64,000 bases of DNA. Origin: Paeniglutamicibacter gangotriensis Lz1y. Lineage in GTDB: Bacteria; Actinomycetota; Actinomycetes; Actinomycetales; Micrococcaceae. The position numbers were made by a program, and so were the translations under genes. Location: contig NZ_AOCK01000004.1 of assembly GCF_000348945.1 (NCBI RefSeq), forward strand, positions 248,001 through 312,000. Direction: 5' to 3'. This document shows, piece after piece, positions 52,088 to 60,912 of this stretch. Under the pieces are notes generated by a model that searched no databases, was not told the origin of the DNA, and saw only the letters and a list, made by a program, of their open reading frames with translations. The first letter of the stretch is position 1. The number at the start of each line of letters is the position of its first letter.

Positions 52088-53287
52088 CTATTTGGCCTCG
52101 CCGAGCAGCGTCGCCAGCCGACTCACGCCCTCGGCCAGGTCGTCATCGCCCAGTGCGTAGGACATGCGGATGAAGCCGGAGGGGCCGAAGGCTTCGCCCG
52201 GGACCACCGCAACCTCAACGTGTTCCAGGATCAGCGCGGCAAGCTCTGCGCTGGTGTGGGGGACCACACCGCGGATTTCCTTGCCCAAGAGGCCACGAAC
52301 ATCCGAGTATGCGTAGAACGCGCCCTCGGGGACCGGGCAGTTGACCCCGTCGATGGCGTTGAGCGCCGAGACCATGGCCTTGCGGCGGCGGTCGAAGGCT
52401 GCGCGCATTTCCGCCACAGCGTCCAATGGGCCTGACACTGCCGCCAGCGCAGCGACCTGCGAGACGTTCGAAACATTGGAGGTCGCGTGCGACTGCAGGT
52501 TGGTGGCAGCCTTGATGACGTCCAACGGTCCGGCCATCCAACCCACGCGCCAGCCGGTCATGGCATAGGTCTTGGCCACGCCGTTGAGGATGATGACCTT
52601 GTCGCCCAGTTCCGGAGCTGCGGTGGCGATCGAGGTGAATACCGCATCGTCATAGGTCAGGTGTTCGTAGATCTCGTCGGTGATGACCCACAGGTCTTTC
52701 GACGCGGCCCAACGGCCGATTTCAGCCACCTGCTCCGGGGAGTACACCGCCCCTGTCGGGTTCGAGGGGGAGACGAAGAGCAGCACCTTGGTCTTTGGGG
52801 TTACCGCGGCTTCGAGCTGGTCGATGGTGACCTTGTAACCCTGTTCCGGACCTGCGAACACCTCGACGGGGACGCCTCCGGCCAGGCGGATGGCCTCGGG
52901 ATAGGTGGTCCAGAAGGGGGTGGGCATGATGACTTCATCGCCCGGATCCAACAGAGTGGCAAACGCGTTGTATACGGCCTGCTTGCCACCGTTGGTGACC
53001 ATCACCTGCGAAGGTTCGAGCTGGTAGCCCGAGTCGCGCATGGTCTTTTCCGCGACTGCGGCACGCAGTTCCGGCAGACCTGCGGCGGGCGAGTAGCGGT
53101 GGTATTTGGGGTTGCGGGCCGCGGCGACCGCAGCCTCGACAATGTAGTCCGGGGTCGGGAAATCCGGTTCGCCGGCGCCGAAGCCGATGACGGGACGCCC
53201 CGCAGCCTTCATGGCCTTGGCCTTGGCATCAACGGCCAAGGTGGCGGATTCTGCGATGGACCCGATACGTCGGGAAATGCGTGGCAT
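52088..53287 (-). CDS. aspC: Pyridoxal-phosphate aminotransferase (aspartate aminotransferase type)
   Basis: A 399-residue class I aminotransferase (subgroup I-gamma): [67 protein letters not shown], and the PLP lysine in [15 protein letters not shown] near residue 233. Substrate most likely aspartate/2-oxoglutarate, but aromatic or prephenate specificity is possible. ATG 53287 with GGAAG upstream; a 29-residue upstream extension is not conserved. Confidence 0.92.
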   Translation of the reverse strand: MPRISRRIGSIAESATLAVDAKAKAMKAAGRPVIGFGAGEPDFPTPDYIVEAAVAAARNPKYHRYSPAAGLPELRAAVAEKTMRDSGYQLEPSQVMVTNGGKQAVYNAFATLLDPGDEVIMPTPFWTTYPEAIRLAGGVPVEVFAGPEQGYKVTIDQLEAAVTPKTKVLLFVSPSNPTGAVYSPEQVAEIGRWAASKDLWVITDEIYEHLTYDDAVFTSIATAAPELGDKVIILNGVAKTYAMTGWRVGWMAGPLDVIKAATNLQSHATSNVSNVSQVAALAAVSGPLDAVAEMRAAFDRRRKAMVSALNAIDGVNCPVPEGAFYAYSDVRGLLGKEIRGVVPHTSAELAALILEHVEVAVVPGEAFGPSGFIRMSYALGDDDLAEGVSRLATLLGEAK

Positions 53288-53406
53288 GTCGTCGCTTCCT
53301 GGAAGGGAGAGGGTGGATGGGCGTTGCCTCAAGCTTAGTGTGAGCGGTGGTCGCGGGCCATTATTTACTGACACACCCTCGTAGTGTTAAGCGCCCAGAA
53401 GGTAGG

Positions 53407-53985
53407 TCAGTGCCCAGGTTCCCGGCCGTAGCGGTTGCGGTGCAACTCGATGGACTGTTCCGATTCGATGTCGGCTTCCACTTGGGTGTGGCGCACTTGG
53501 TGCCACTGGTAATAGGCGGCTGCACCTAGGAACACCGGAGGGGTGAGAACAAAAGGCAGGAAAAGGACGCCAGAGAAACCGATCATTTCTAACTGCGCAC
53601 CGGCGGCCAGTACCAGCAGGCTGGTGCCCACCCACGTCAGCACGTTGTGGCGCAGCCGCATCGCCCACAGGACCAAACCGATGCCCAAGTACCAGGACAG
53701 TGGGAGCGTCGAAGCCATCGTCACCACACCAACCGCTGTGGCCAGCAGTAGCTGCAGCAGCGAGGTGCCGGCCAGCGACTTGATTCCGCGCAGGCAGATC
53801 CAGAGACCGGTGGCAATGAACACCGGAACGGCGGCAAGCAACAGCACCGGCAGCTGACCTGGTGCCGGTGAGTAGTGGTAGATGGCACGCAGAATCGCAT
53901 CGAGGACGGACCCGCCGGCAAAGACCAGCAGGACTAAGGCGCTGGACAGCCCGGCAACTGGCGGCCGAGAGGTGGATGGAAGCAT
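53407..53985 (-). CDS. Polytopic membrane protein, unknown function
   Basis: 192 residues with about six hydrophobic segments (ALVLLVFAGGSVLDAIL, VLLLAAVPVFIATGLWICL, LLQLLLATAVGVVTM, among others) and a polar, acidic-then-basic tail. A much longer open frame extends through tRNA-Trp and is rejected; ATG 53985 is preferred because TAGCGT (53998-53993) ends 7 nt before it. No family recognised. Confidence 0.7.
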   Translation of the reverse strand: MLPSTSRPPVAGLSSALVLLVFAGGSVLDAILRAIYHYSPAPGQLPVLLLAAVPVFIATGLWICLRGIKSLAGTSLLQLLLATAVGVVTMASTLPLSWYLGIGLVLWAMRLRHNVLTWVGTSLLVLAAGAQLEMIGFSGVLFLPFVLTPPVFLGAAAYYQWHQVRHTQVEADIESEQSIELHRNRYGREPGH

Positions 53986-53992
53986 GGAATCA

Positions 53993-53998
53993 ACGCTA
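53993..53998 (-). promoter_or_regulatory. -10 box candidate for leaderless membrane protein gene
   Basis: TAGCGT on the minus strand, then TGATTCC and ATG at 53985. Confidence 0.45.
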
Positions 53999-54159
53999 AC
54001 AGCCGTGCGGCCACCCTTGATTCCGACGAAAAACACGATGGTATGAAACCCGGTTCGACAATCGGCGTATTCATTGCGTAGACTTGATCCTCGGTGTTGG
54101 AAAACATCTGGAGCGCCAAGTCCGCAATGGATTTGATGCTCTAAAGAGCTCACGCTCAA

Positions 54160-54232
54160 AGGGTAGTGGCGCAATTGGTAGCGCAGCGGTCTCCAAAACC
54201 GCAGGTTGCAGGTTCGAGTCCTGTCTGCCCTG
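54160..54232 (+). tRNA. tRNA-Trp (anticodon CCA)
   Basis: A 73-nt cloverleaf: acceptor AGGGTAG/CTGCCCT, anticodon CCA at 54193-54195, T-loop TTCGAGT. Sits just upstream of secE, the usual actinobacterial order. Confidence 0.95.
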
Positions 54233-54349
54233 CGCAGTGGCAATCATCTACGGTTGCTCGGCGAATATTCACGTCACGGTGTGTTGTGGTCGATACGACT
54301 GCGGCGCACCGTGATTGTTTCAAGTGGGATAATCTGAAACGAGGAATCG

Positions 54350-54616
54350 GTGACCGAAACGACTGCGAGCAATTCGCATGGCGCTGGGCACAATAAGAAG
54401 CCGTCCAAGGTCGGTTTCTTCGCTGGCATTGTCCTCTTCTTCCGCCAAATGGTTTCGGAACTGAAGAAGGTCGTCACTCCGACCCGCAGTGAGCTGGTCA
54501 ACTACACGTTGGTCGTCATTGGCTTCGTGGTCTTGATGATGTTGATCATTTCCGGTCTGGACTATGTGTTCGGCAACGGATCGATCCTGATCTTCACCAA
54601 TTCGCCCGAACAGTAA
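54350..54616 (+). CDS. secE: Preprotein translocase subunit SecE
   Basis: 88 residues. A polar N-terminus, then the conserved amphipathic segment FFRQMVSELKKVVTPTRSEL and one membrane helix (VVIGFVVLMMLIISGLDYVF). Length normal for the single-helix actinobacterial form. GTG start with GAGGAA upstream; GATAAT near 54328 may be the -10. Start of the secE-nusG-rplKA unit. Confidence 0.94.
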   Translation: MTETTASNSHGAGHNKKPSKVGFFAGIVLFFRQMVSELKKVVTPTRSELVNYTLVVIGFVVLMMLIISGLDYVFGNGSILIFTNSPEQ

Positions 54617-54673
54617 CCCTGGACCATTCGCCCCAGACTTCTGGTGAACCAGTAACAGAAAGCAGGAACCGCA

Positions 54674-55513
54674 GTGTCCGAGCAGGAACACGAACCGCAG
54701 GCCACCGAGGAACTCGAAGGCCAGGCAGTAGAGGTCGATACCGATAAGGTGTCGGCCGATTCCGTCGTTTCCGAGGACGTCGAGCAGGCTCCCACGGATT
54801 CCGAGGACGCCGAGCAGGCTCCCGAGGATGAAGCCGCCGAGCAGGCTCCCGAGGATGAAGCCGCCGAGCAGGCTCCCGAGGATGAAGCCGCCGAGGAAAC
54901 CCCGGCAGTGGACCCCATTGAAGAATTCCGCACCCAGCTTCGCCGCCAGCCCGGTGACTGGTACGTCATCCACTCGTACGCGGGTTACGAAAACCGCGTG
55001 AAGCTCAACCTCGAGACCCGTAGCCAGACCCTTGGCATGGAGGAATTCATTTATGAAATCCAGGTCCCGATGGAAGAGGTCGTCGAGATCAAGAACACCA
55101 CGCGCAAGATCGTGCGCCGTGTTCGCATCCCCGGCTACGTATTGGTCCGTATGGAACTTACCGACGCTTCGTGGGGTGCGGTTCGCCACACTCCCGGTGT
55201 CACCGGCTTCGTCGGCAACGCCCACGATCCGGTTCCGCTGCGCCTCGAGGAAGTCTTCTCGATGCTTGAGCACACCATCGTGACAGAGGAATCCGGCGAG
55301 CACTCCAAGGCTGGTCGTGCCCCTATCACCGAGGTCACCGTCGACTTTGAGGTCGGCGAATCGGTTCTCGTCAATGACGGTCCGTTCGAGACGCTGCCGG
55401 CAACGATCAGCGAGATCAAGCTGGAGTCCTCGACCATGGTCGTCTTGGTCTCGATCTTCGAGCGCGAGACCCCCGTGACCTTGTCGTTTAGCCAGGTCAC
55501 GAAAATCCAGTAA
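54674..55513 (+). CDS. nusG: Transcription termination/antitermination factor NusG
   Basis: 279 residues, about 100 longer than E. coli NusG. The NGN domain begins near residue 95 ([20 protein letters not shown]) with [15 protein letters not shown] and [10 protein letters not shown]; the KOW motif [20 protein letters not shown] is near residue 225. The first 90 residues form an acidic, disordered extension containing perfect EQAPEDEAA repeats. NusG links RNA polymerase to ribosomes or Rho. GTG start. Confidence 0.95.
   Translation: MSEQEHEPQATEELEGQAVEVDTDKVSADSVVSEDVEQAPTDSEDAEQAPEDEAAEQAPEDEAAEQAPEDEAAEETPAVDPIEEFRTQLRRQPGDWYVIHSYAGYENRVKLNLETRSQTLGMEEFIYEIQVPMEEVVEIKNTTRKIVRRVRIPGYVLVRMELTDASWGAVRHTPGVTGFVGNAHDPVPLRLEEVFSMLEHTIVTEESGEHSKAGRAPITEVTVDFEVGESVLVNDGPFETLPATISEIKLESSTMVVLVSIFERETPVTLSFSQVTKIQ
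54812..54892 (+). repeat. Three perfect 27-bp tandem repeats within nusG
   Basis: Each unit encodes EQAPEDEAA (54812-54838, 54839-54865, 54866-54892); a degenerate copy precedes them at about 54782. Confidence 0.92.
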
Positions 55514-55645
55514 CATTAAGGTTTCGTGCCTGGACCCGGACGCTTTACCGGAAAAGGGCACGCTTTCGGCCACCGCGCCACGGTGGTCAACCCCCCGAAG
55601 CACGCTCCTGTGCATTGGGGCCAAGCAAAAGAAGAAGGACCCGAC

Positions 55646-56077
55646 ATGGCCCCCAAGAAAAAGGTCACCGGACTCATCAAGCTGCAGATCCAGGCAGGCG
55701 CCGCCAACCCGGCTCCTCCGATCGGCCCGGCGCTTGGTCAGCACGGCGTCAACATCATGGAATTCTGCAAGGCGTACAACGCCGCCACCGAGTCGCAGCG
55801 CGGCAACGTGGTTCCGGTTGAGATCACTGTCTACGAAGACCGTTCTTTCACCTTCATCACGAAGACTCCACCTGCAGCCGAGCTCATCAAGAAGGCCGCC
55901 GGCGTCGCCAAGGGTTCAGCAACCCCGCACACCGTCAAGGTTGCCAAGCTGACTCAGGCACAGGTTGAAGAGATCGCCACCGTGAAGATGGAAGACCTCA
56001 ACGCCAACGACATCAAGGCTGCTGCCCTGATCGTCGCCGGCACTGCCCGCTCCATGGGCATCACCGTAGAAGGCTAA
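55646..56077 (+). CDS. rplK: 50S ribosomal protein L11
   Basis: 143 residues, complete: [20 protein letters not shown] (the conserved thiostrepton-region prolines), [15 protein letters not shown], and [17 protein letters not shown]. It binds 23S rRNA at the GTPase-associated centre. ATG 55646 with GAAGGAC upstream. Confidence 0.97.
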   Translation: MAPKKKVTGLIKLQIQAGAANPAPPIGPALGQHGVNIMEFCKAYNAATESQRGNVVPVEITVYEDRSFTFITKTPPAAELIKKAAGVAKGSATPHTVKVAKLTQAQVEEIATVKMEDLNANDIKAAALIVAGTARSMGITVEG

Positions 56078-56153
56078 GTAAGCCTTTTGCACCCCGCGAA
56101 CCTGGTTAATTCCAGGATCGCATCCCCAAAACAACCAAGACGATGCGGAATCC

Positions 56154-56205
56154 GCCGGGAAAACCCGGTGCCCCGCGTTGCAAGTGGCAGGGTCGCGCGC
56201 GACCC
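56154..56205 (+). promoter_or_regulatory. Two hairpins in the rplK-rplA gap
   Basis: CCGGG/CCCGG around AAAA, then the perfect palindrome GGGTCGCGCGCGACCC (56190-56205), 35 nt before rplA. Possible L1 autoregulatory or processing site; not matched to a known motif. Confidence 0.4.
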
Positions 56206-56240
56206 AAATATGACCACGACTGCATAAGGAGAAAAAGCAG

Positions 56241-56948
56241 ATGGCAAAGCGCAGTAAAGCATTCGTAGCCGCCGCGGCGAAGATCGAAGAAGACAAGTTC
56301 TACGCTCCGGTCGAGGCAGTTGCCTTGGCCAAGGAGCTCGCCTTCTCGAAGGCCGATGAGACCGTTGAGGTTGCCTTCCGTTTGGGCGTTGACCCTCGTA
56401 AGGCCGACCAGATGGTTCGCGGCACCGTGATCCTTCCCCACGGCACCGGCAAGACCGCCCGTGTCTTGGTGTTCGCAAACGGCGACAAGGCAGAGGCTGC
56501 AATTGCAGCCGGCGCCGACTTCGTTGGCTCGGACGATCTGATCGCCAAGATCGCTGGCGGCTGGACCGACTTCGACGCAGCGGTTGCAACTCCTGACCTC
56601 ATGGGCAAGGTTGGCCGTCTGGGTAAGGTCTTGGGTCCTCGTAACCTGATGCCGAACCCGAAGACCGGCACCGTGACCATGGACGTCGCCAAGGCCGTCA
56701 ATGAGATCAAGGGTGGCAAGATCGACTTCCGCGTCGACAAGCACTCGAACCTGCACTTCATCATCGGCAAGGTTTCCTTCGATGCACAGAAGCTTGCAGA
56801 GAACTACGCAGCAGCACTGGATGAGGTCATTCGTTTGAAGCCTTCCTCCTCCAAGGGCCGCTACATCACCAAGGCCACCGTGGCTTCGACCTTCGGTCCG
56901 GGCATCTCGGTTGACCCGAATGTCACCAAGGTTATTGCTGACGCCTAA
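56241..56948 (+). CDS. rplA: 50S ribosomal protein L1
   Basis: 235 residues, complete: [60 protein letters not shown] and [19 protein letters not shown]1 forms the ribosomal stalk on the E-site side and is often autogenously controlled. GGAG ribosome-binding site. Confidence 0.97.
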   Translation: MAKRSKAFVAAAAKIEEDKFYAPVEAVALAKELAFSKADETVEVAFRLGVDPRKADQMVRGTVILPHGTGKTARVLVFANGDKAEAAIAAGADFVGSDDLIAKIAGGWTDFDAAVATPDLMGKVGRLGKVLGPRNLMPNPKTGTVTMDVAKAVNEIKGGKIDFRVDKHSNLHFIIGKVSFDAQKLAENYAAALDEVIRLKPSSSKGRYITKATVASTFGPGISVDPNVTKVIADA

Positions 56949-56961
56949 TAACGTCGCTTTA

Positions 56962-57006
56962 GAAGCTGCCCCGTTCCCCGCCTCAGGCGCGGAGCGGGGC
57001 AGCTTC
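56962..57006 (+). terminator. Terminator after rplA
   Basis: GAAGCTGCCCCG pairs with CGGGGCAGCTTC over a partly paired loop, then GTTT. Confidence 0.85.
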
Positions 57007-57529
57007 GTTTAACCTGCAATTCATGAATCGAACGACTAGATCCGCAGAACGGCCCGCCCAATGGCCGCCAAAAGCTGCCCAGGGGTGACGTTCGGTGTCC
57101 TGGCCCAAACGCATCTGGTGGCCACCTCGCAGGCGGCAGCAATCTTCGCTCAACACCTTGCTGGAATGAGCGGAGATTCACCAGGTGTCGCTGATCTCGT
57201 TTCGTACCGATCGCGACCAAGCCACCGTGCGAGCTGCTTCGGGCCCGGCCTGGGGTGTGATTCTTCTGACCGGTGTACCTGATCATCGGGCTCGTCAGGA
57301 ACCTGCAGATATCGAGGAAGCCTGTCCTGGCCCATATCTAGTGACAACCCCAATGTTTGGGAATCCATCAGGGTTTCTTAGTTGTGGAAGCTGCCGGAAG
57401 TGCTCCCTGCAAATGTGCATCCTTGTCCTAAAAATTGGCGTGAGGGTTCGGTTTGGAGCCGAGGAATGAACGCTTGAATCGAATTTCCCCTGCTCACAGA
57501 GGTATTGAGGAAGTTATGTACCGAGGGAG
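57007..57529. other. Region between rplA terminator and the 6C RNA
   Basis: About 520 bp. Short frames on both strands show no family resemblance; it may hold decayed coding sequence. Confidence 0.4.
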
Positions 57530-57557
57530 TTGTGGGAACCCATATTCCTGCTAGGAT
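57530..57557 (+). promoter_or_regulatory. Candidate promoter upstream of the 6C RNA
   Basis: TTGTGG (57530-57535), 16-bp spacer, TAGGAT (57552-57557). It is followed by inverted repeats TCGCAA-5-TTGCGA (57565-57581) and GGTGAC-3-GTCACC (57585-57599), either RNA hairpins or operators. Confidence 0.45.
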
Positions 57558-57629
57558 TGAGTGTTCGCAATCTGATTGCGACCCGGTGACATTGTCACCA
57601 CACGCTCTATGGCGAGGACCCCAAGCCCC

Positions 57630-57745
57630 GCCCGAGCGTGTACACGCGGCAATGCGTTCCCCCAAGTTGCATTGCCGCTAGACAGGCCCCTCCCTTCCGC
57701 TTTCCCCCAAGTTGCGGAACCTGAGGGGCCTGTCGTCTTTTCTCT
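57630..57745 (+). ncRNA. Probable 6C small RNA (two hairpins with C-rich loops)
   Basis: Hairpin 1: a 10-bp perfect stem GCGGCAATGC/GCATTGCCGC (57646-57655, 57669-57678). Hairpin 2: an outer 12-bp stem GACAGGCCCCTC/GAGGGGCCTGTC (57681-57692, 57723-57734) with inner TTCCGC/GCGGAA, followed by TCTTTTCTC as a terminator. Both 13-nt loops contain the same TTCCCCCAAGTT although the stems differ, the hallmark of actinobacterial 6C RNA. Here five C's are present per loop. The 5' end is uncertain (57564 or about 57610). 6C RNA affects growth and division in corynebacteria and mycobacteria. Confidence 0.75.
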
Positions 57746-57802
57746 GAAAGACCACGTGAAGTCGTGGTCATGCCCTGGCTGCAGAGGCGCCACCGGTTCA
57801 AT

Positions 57803-57832
57803 TTGGAACCAACGGCCTAGAGCTGTTAGGGT
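57803..57832 (+). promoter_or_regulatory. rplJ-rplL promoter
   Basis: TTGGAA (57803-57808), 18-bp spacer, TAGGGT (57827-57832); a start near 57839 would give a leader of about 210 nt. Confidence 0.55.
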
Positions 57833-57838
57833 TATTAC

Positions 57839-58049
57839 TACCGAAGACCGTCGGTCGAGGATTGCTGCTTTACGCTGCATGACTCCGAAAGTCCCACAAA
57901 GGACGACCTGCGCAGGTGAACGAAGTGAATTTTTCGCAATATTGTTGCGTTCTTTCCGCCCCGTGCATCTGCATGGGGCGTTTTTTATGTCAGTACTCCT
58001 GACCGGGCCAGATTGACAGGTTTCAGATCTATACCCCGGAAGGAGTGTT
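57839..58049 (+). promoter_or_regulatory. L10 (rplJ) leader with attenuator
   Basis: The leader contains GACCG/CGGTC (57846-57856), the palindrome ACCTGCGCAGGT (57906-57917) followed by GAACG as in r-protein L10 leaders, CGCAA/TTGCG (57935-57949), and an intrinsic terminator just before the gene. L10 or the L10-L12 complex is known to bind such leaders and control read-through. Confidence 0.7.
57957..57986 (+). terminator. Attenuator terminator ahead of rplJ
   Basis: CGCCCCGTGCA pairs with TGCATGGGGCG (one G-U), a 2-nt gap in the loop, then six T's; it lies 64 bp before the rplJ start. Confidence 0.88.
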
Positions 58050-58604
58050 ATGGCAACGCCGACTAAGGTTTCCGCAGTTGAGGAAATCACCGCCGACTTC
58101 AAGGAGTCGACCGCCGCTGTCCTGACCGAATACCGTGGGCTTACTGTTGCGCAGCTCAAGCAGCTTCGCCGCTCACTTGGTCAGGAGACCAAGTACGCGG
58201 TTGTGAAGAACACCTTGACTGGTATCGCAGCAAAGGAAGCCGGCATCGAAGCATTCGAAGGCCAGCTTGCTGGCCCGACTGCAATCGCCTTCATCAAGGG
58301 TGATGCAATCGCTGCCGCTAAGAGCCTCACGGATTTTGCGAAGGACAACAAGCAGCTCATCATCAAGACCGGTTTCTTCGAGGGCAAGGCCCTTGACGCA
58401 GCCGGAGTTGCCGCACTGGCAGCCCTTGAATCGCGTGAGTTTCAGCTGGCACGTGTTGCCGGTGTACTGCAGGCCCCGGCATCCGCCGCGGTCCGCACCA
58501 TCGAAGCACTGCGCGCAAAGCTCGAAGAAGCAAACGGTGGCGCTGCTGAAGCACCTGCCGAGGCCGAGGCACCTGCTGCCGAAGCCGCCACCGAAGAAGC
58601 CTAA
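58050..58604 (+). CDS. rplJ: 50S ribosomal protein L10
   Basis: 184 residues with [20 protein letters not shown], the rRNA-binding [20 protein letters not shown], and an acidic Ala/Glu-rich tail that carries L7/L12 dimers. GGAAGGAG ribosome-binding site. Control through the upstream attenuator is likely. Confidence 0.96.
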   Translation: MATPTKVSAVEEITADFKESTAAVLTEYRGLTVAQLKQLRRSLGQETKYAVVKNTLTGIAAKEAGIEAFEGQLAGPTAIAFIKGDAIAAAKSLTDFAKDNKQLIIKTGFFEGKALDAAGVAALAALESREFQLARVAGVLQAPASAAVRTIEALRAKLEEANGGAAEAPAEAEAPAAEAATEEA

Positions 58605-58672
58605 GCTTTCTTCAACCCCTCACTCAAGTAACTTGCGGCACGTATGTGCCGCCGACGGAAAGGCTGCCCACC

Positions 58673-59044
58673 ATGGCTAAGCTGTCCACCGAAGAGCTCT
58701 TGGAAGCCTTCAAGGAAATGACCATCATCGAACTCTCCGAGTTCGTAAAGACCTTCGAGGAGACCTTCGAAGTCTCCGCAGCTGCTGTCGCAGTTGCCGG
58801 CCCGGCCGCTGGTGCCGCCGAAGCCGAAGAGCAGACCGAATTCGACGTCATCCTCGAAGCTGCAGGCGACAAGAAGATCGCAGTCATCAAGGAAGTACGT
58901 TCCTTGACTTCGCTGGGCCTGAAGGAAGCCAAGGAGGTCGTTGACGCGGCTCCGAAGGCCGTCCTCGAGGGCGCAACCAAGGAAGCTGCAGAGAAGGCAA
59001 AGGAGGCCCTGGAGGCCGCCGGCGCAACGGTTACCCTTAAGTAA
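58673..59044 (+). CDS. rplL: 50S ribosomal protein L7/L12
   Basis: 123 residues: N-terminal dimer domain ([20 protein letters not shown]), Ala-rich hinge ([15 protein letters not shown]), C-terminal domain ([20 protein letters not shown]). ATG 58673 after GGAAAGG. The stalk recruits translation factors. Confidence 0.97.
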   Translation: MAKLSTEELLEAFKEMTIIELSEFVKTFEETFEVSAAAVAVAGPAAGAAEAEEQTEFDVILEAAGDKKIAVIKEVRSLTSLGLKEAKEVVDAAPKAVLEGATKEAAEKAKEALEAAGATVTLK

Positions 59045-59059
59045 CTCTTCGCTTCTTTA

Positions 59060-59104
59060 CCGCTGGCCCACAAAACCAATTGGTTTTGTGGGCCAGCGGT
59101 TTTT
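59060..59104 (+). terminator. Strong terminator after rplL
   Basis: A perfect 19-bp stem (59060-59078 and 59081-59099) and TTTTT; separates rplJL from downstream genes. Confidence 0.95.
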
Positions 59105-59191
59105 AACGTCAAATCCCTCAACTCTTGAATTCTTAAGACTTCCTGTGATTCTGGCCGATTATTACTCCCCTGGGCTTTGTGCCATTGATCT

Positions 59192-59219
59192 TTGGTACCG
59201 TAGATAACGGAACTATAAC
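59192..59219 (+). promoter_or_regulatory. Promoter of the acyltransferase gene
   Basis: TTGGTA (59192-59197), 16-bp spacer, TATAAC (59214-59219). Confidence 0.6.
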
Positions 59220-59250
59220 GAAGCCAATGATATGCAGGGGTGAACCAGCG

Positions 59251-60441
59251 ATGTCGAGCAACACAGCCGTACTGAGCAAGGTCCCGGCATCCCCATCGTC
59301 CACGAAGCCCGATCCGGTTTCTAAGCCGACGACGAAAAAAGTGCCGCGACTGGCGCTTCTTGATGGGCTGCGCTTCTTGGCAGCCGTGCTCGTGGTGCTT
59401 TTCCACTACACCGCTTGGCACCATGGTTTCTGGGGCACCGAAACTGCCAAGGAAGCATGGCCGGTGCTCTCACGCTTCAGTGTCTACGGCAACATGGGCG
59501 TCCAGCTGTTCTTTATGATCAGTGGTTTCGTTATTCTGCTCTCGGCCTACGGTAAAAGTGCCGGACGCTTCGTCGGCTCACGCGTTGGCCGGCTGTATCC
59601 GGGCTACTGGGTAGCAGTGCTGGCCACTGGCTTCTTGGTCATTGTCATGTGGCCGCAGATAGGTGCTGGCCTAGGCATGAGAGAACTACTGGCCAACCTG
59701 ACAATGTTCCACCCGGCAATGGGCCTTCGACACATCGACGGTGTCTATTGGACGCTGTGGGTGGAAATGCGCTTCTATCTGCTGATCCTGGTGCTGATAG
59801 CCCTTCGCCTGCTGACCGTTCGCGGCATGACGGTGCTAGCCGCGCTTTGGCCAGTGTTCGGGCTTGCAGCCGCACTCACAGGGGAAGACGCCGCCGCAGA
59901 GAACCTCATGGCGGAATACGCGCCGTTGTTCTGCGGAGGCATCCTACTGTTCTTGATCTACCGTTTCGGGCATAGCACGCTACGTTGGGCCCTGCTGGGG
60001 TTCAACGTCGGAATCGCTGCCTACTTCACGGGTGTCAAGGGGCCGCAGGAAGCAATGGAGCTGGTTGGCTATGAACTTCCGGCCTGGCACTACTGGCTCA
60101 TCGTGGTCGGGCTCTTCACCGTGGTTGCACTGCTGGTGCTGACGCCCTTACGCAAGGTGCAGTGGAGCTTCATGGCTGTGCTTGGCGCCTTGACCTATCC
60201 GGTCTACCTTCTGCACCAGGTCTGGGGCTGGTGGCTCATTGACCACCTAAGCCCGGTACTGGGCCAATACGCGACTTTGCCGTTGGTTATCGGCATCATC
60301 TTTGCCGCGGCATTCCTGGTTCAGCGCTTCGTTGAACGTCCGCTAGCGAAACCGCTGGCCACGGCAACCAGCCGAGGCCTTGAGATTATCGGGACCCGAC
60401 TGGGTCTCAAGAAGAACGAAACTGTGGGTCAGGGTCGCTGA
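59251..60441 (+). CDS. Acyltransferase 3 family (OafA/YrhL-like) membrane protein
   Basis: 396 residues with about ten membrane helices. LALLDGLRFLAAVLVVLFHY (the catalytic-region His is in VLFHYTAW), GNMGVQLFFMISGFVILLSA and WTLWVEMRFYL match acyltransferases that O-acylate surface sugars, peptidoglycan or lipids. GGGGTGA precedes ATG 59251; an in-frame upstream start at 59179 lies before the promoter and is rejected. Its end overlaps the converging YbaK gene by 35 bp. Confidence 0.9.
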   Translation: MSSNTAVLSKVPASPSSTKPDPVSKPTTKKVPRLALLDGLRFLAAVLVVLFHYTAWHHGFWGTETAKEAWPVLSRFSVYGNMGVQLFFMISGFVILLSAYGKSAGRFVGSRVGRLYPGYWVAVLATGFLVIVMWPQIGAGLGMRELLANLTMFHPAMGLRHIDGVYWTLWVEMRFYLLILVLIALRLLTVRGMTVLAALWPVFGLAAALTGEDAAAENLMAEYAPLFCGGILLFLIYRFGHSTLRWALLGFNVGIAAYFTGVKGPQEAMELVGYELPAWHYWLIVVGLFTVVALLVLTPLRKVQWSFMAVLGALTYPVYLLHQVWGWWLIDHLSPVLGQYATLPLVIGIIFAAAFLVQRFVERPLAKPLATATSRGLEIIGTRLGLKKNETVGQGR

Positions 60442-60907
60442 TATCGCCCTCGATTGCGCCCAACGCGGTGATCAGGGCGGCCGAATCCACGAAGGCGGAA
60501 TGGCCGTGCGATCCGGAACCGAGGCAGATCCGCCCCGAAGCAACCGCAAGATCAGCAACCACGGGCCACGGAGTGCTTGAACCCAGCGGGGTAATGGTGC
60601 CGCGCTCGTAGCCTGTTGCCGCCTGGGCAGCATCCGAGCTGGGCATGGACAACTTGTTCGCACCGAGCAGCGCACGCAACTTAGGCCAGGAAATCACCCG
60701 GTCGCCAGGGATCAGCGTGAACAAGAACGTGCCGTCCTGGCGCTTGAGCACGAGCGACTTGATGATGCTCCGGGGGAGTATGCCCAAGAGTGCTGCTGCC
60801 TCGGCCAGGCTGTTGGCTGGCGGCCGGTTCACCACGGAGACCTCAAGCCTGCGGGTTGCCGCGTCGTTCAGCATGCGTTCCACGCCTGCTGGTAGCTGGT
60901 CCGTCAT
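60407..60907 (-). CDS. ybaK: YbaK/EbsC-family aminoacyl-tRNA deacylase
   Basis: 166 residues: RSIIKSLVLKRQDGTFLFTL with the conserved deacylation lysine, RALLGANKLSMPSS and the TGYERGTITPLG turn. YbaK removes mis-charged amino acids from tRNA; the true substrate tRNA here is not defined. The stop lies inside the end of the acyltransferase gene; it follows the thiolase gene by 5 bp. Confidence 0.92.
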   Translation of the reverse strand: MTDQLPAGVERMLNDAATRRLEVSVVNRPPANSLAEAAALLGILPRSIIKSLVLKRQDGTFLFTLIPGDRVISWPKLRALLGANKLSMPSSDAAQAATGYERGTITPLGSSTPWPVVADLAVASGRICLGSGSHGHSAFVDSAALITALGAIEGDISDPDPQFRSS

Positions 60908-60912
60908 AGGTA

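Noticed and set aside
53986-54243. An N-terminal extension of the 53407-53985 membrane protein
   Set aside because: It would read antisense through tRNA-Trp and carries no conserved sequence.
57013-57470. Possible pseudogene between rplA and the 6C RNA
   Set aside because: Short frames on both strands could be decayed coding sequence, but no family segment was recognised.
57585-57599. A CRP/GlxR-type site (GGTGACATTGTCACC)
   Set aside because: The half-sites are spaced by one base too few for the TGTGA-N6-TCACA consensus; kept only as an inverted repeat.
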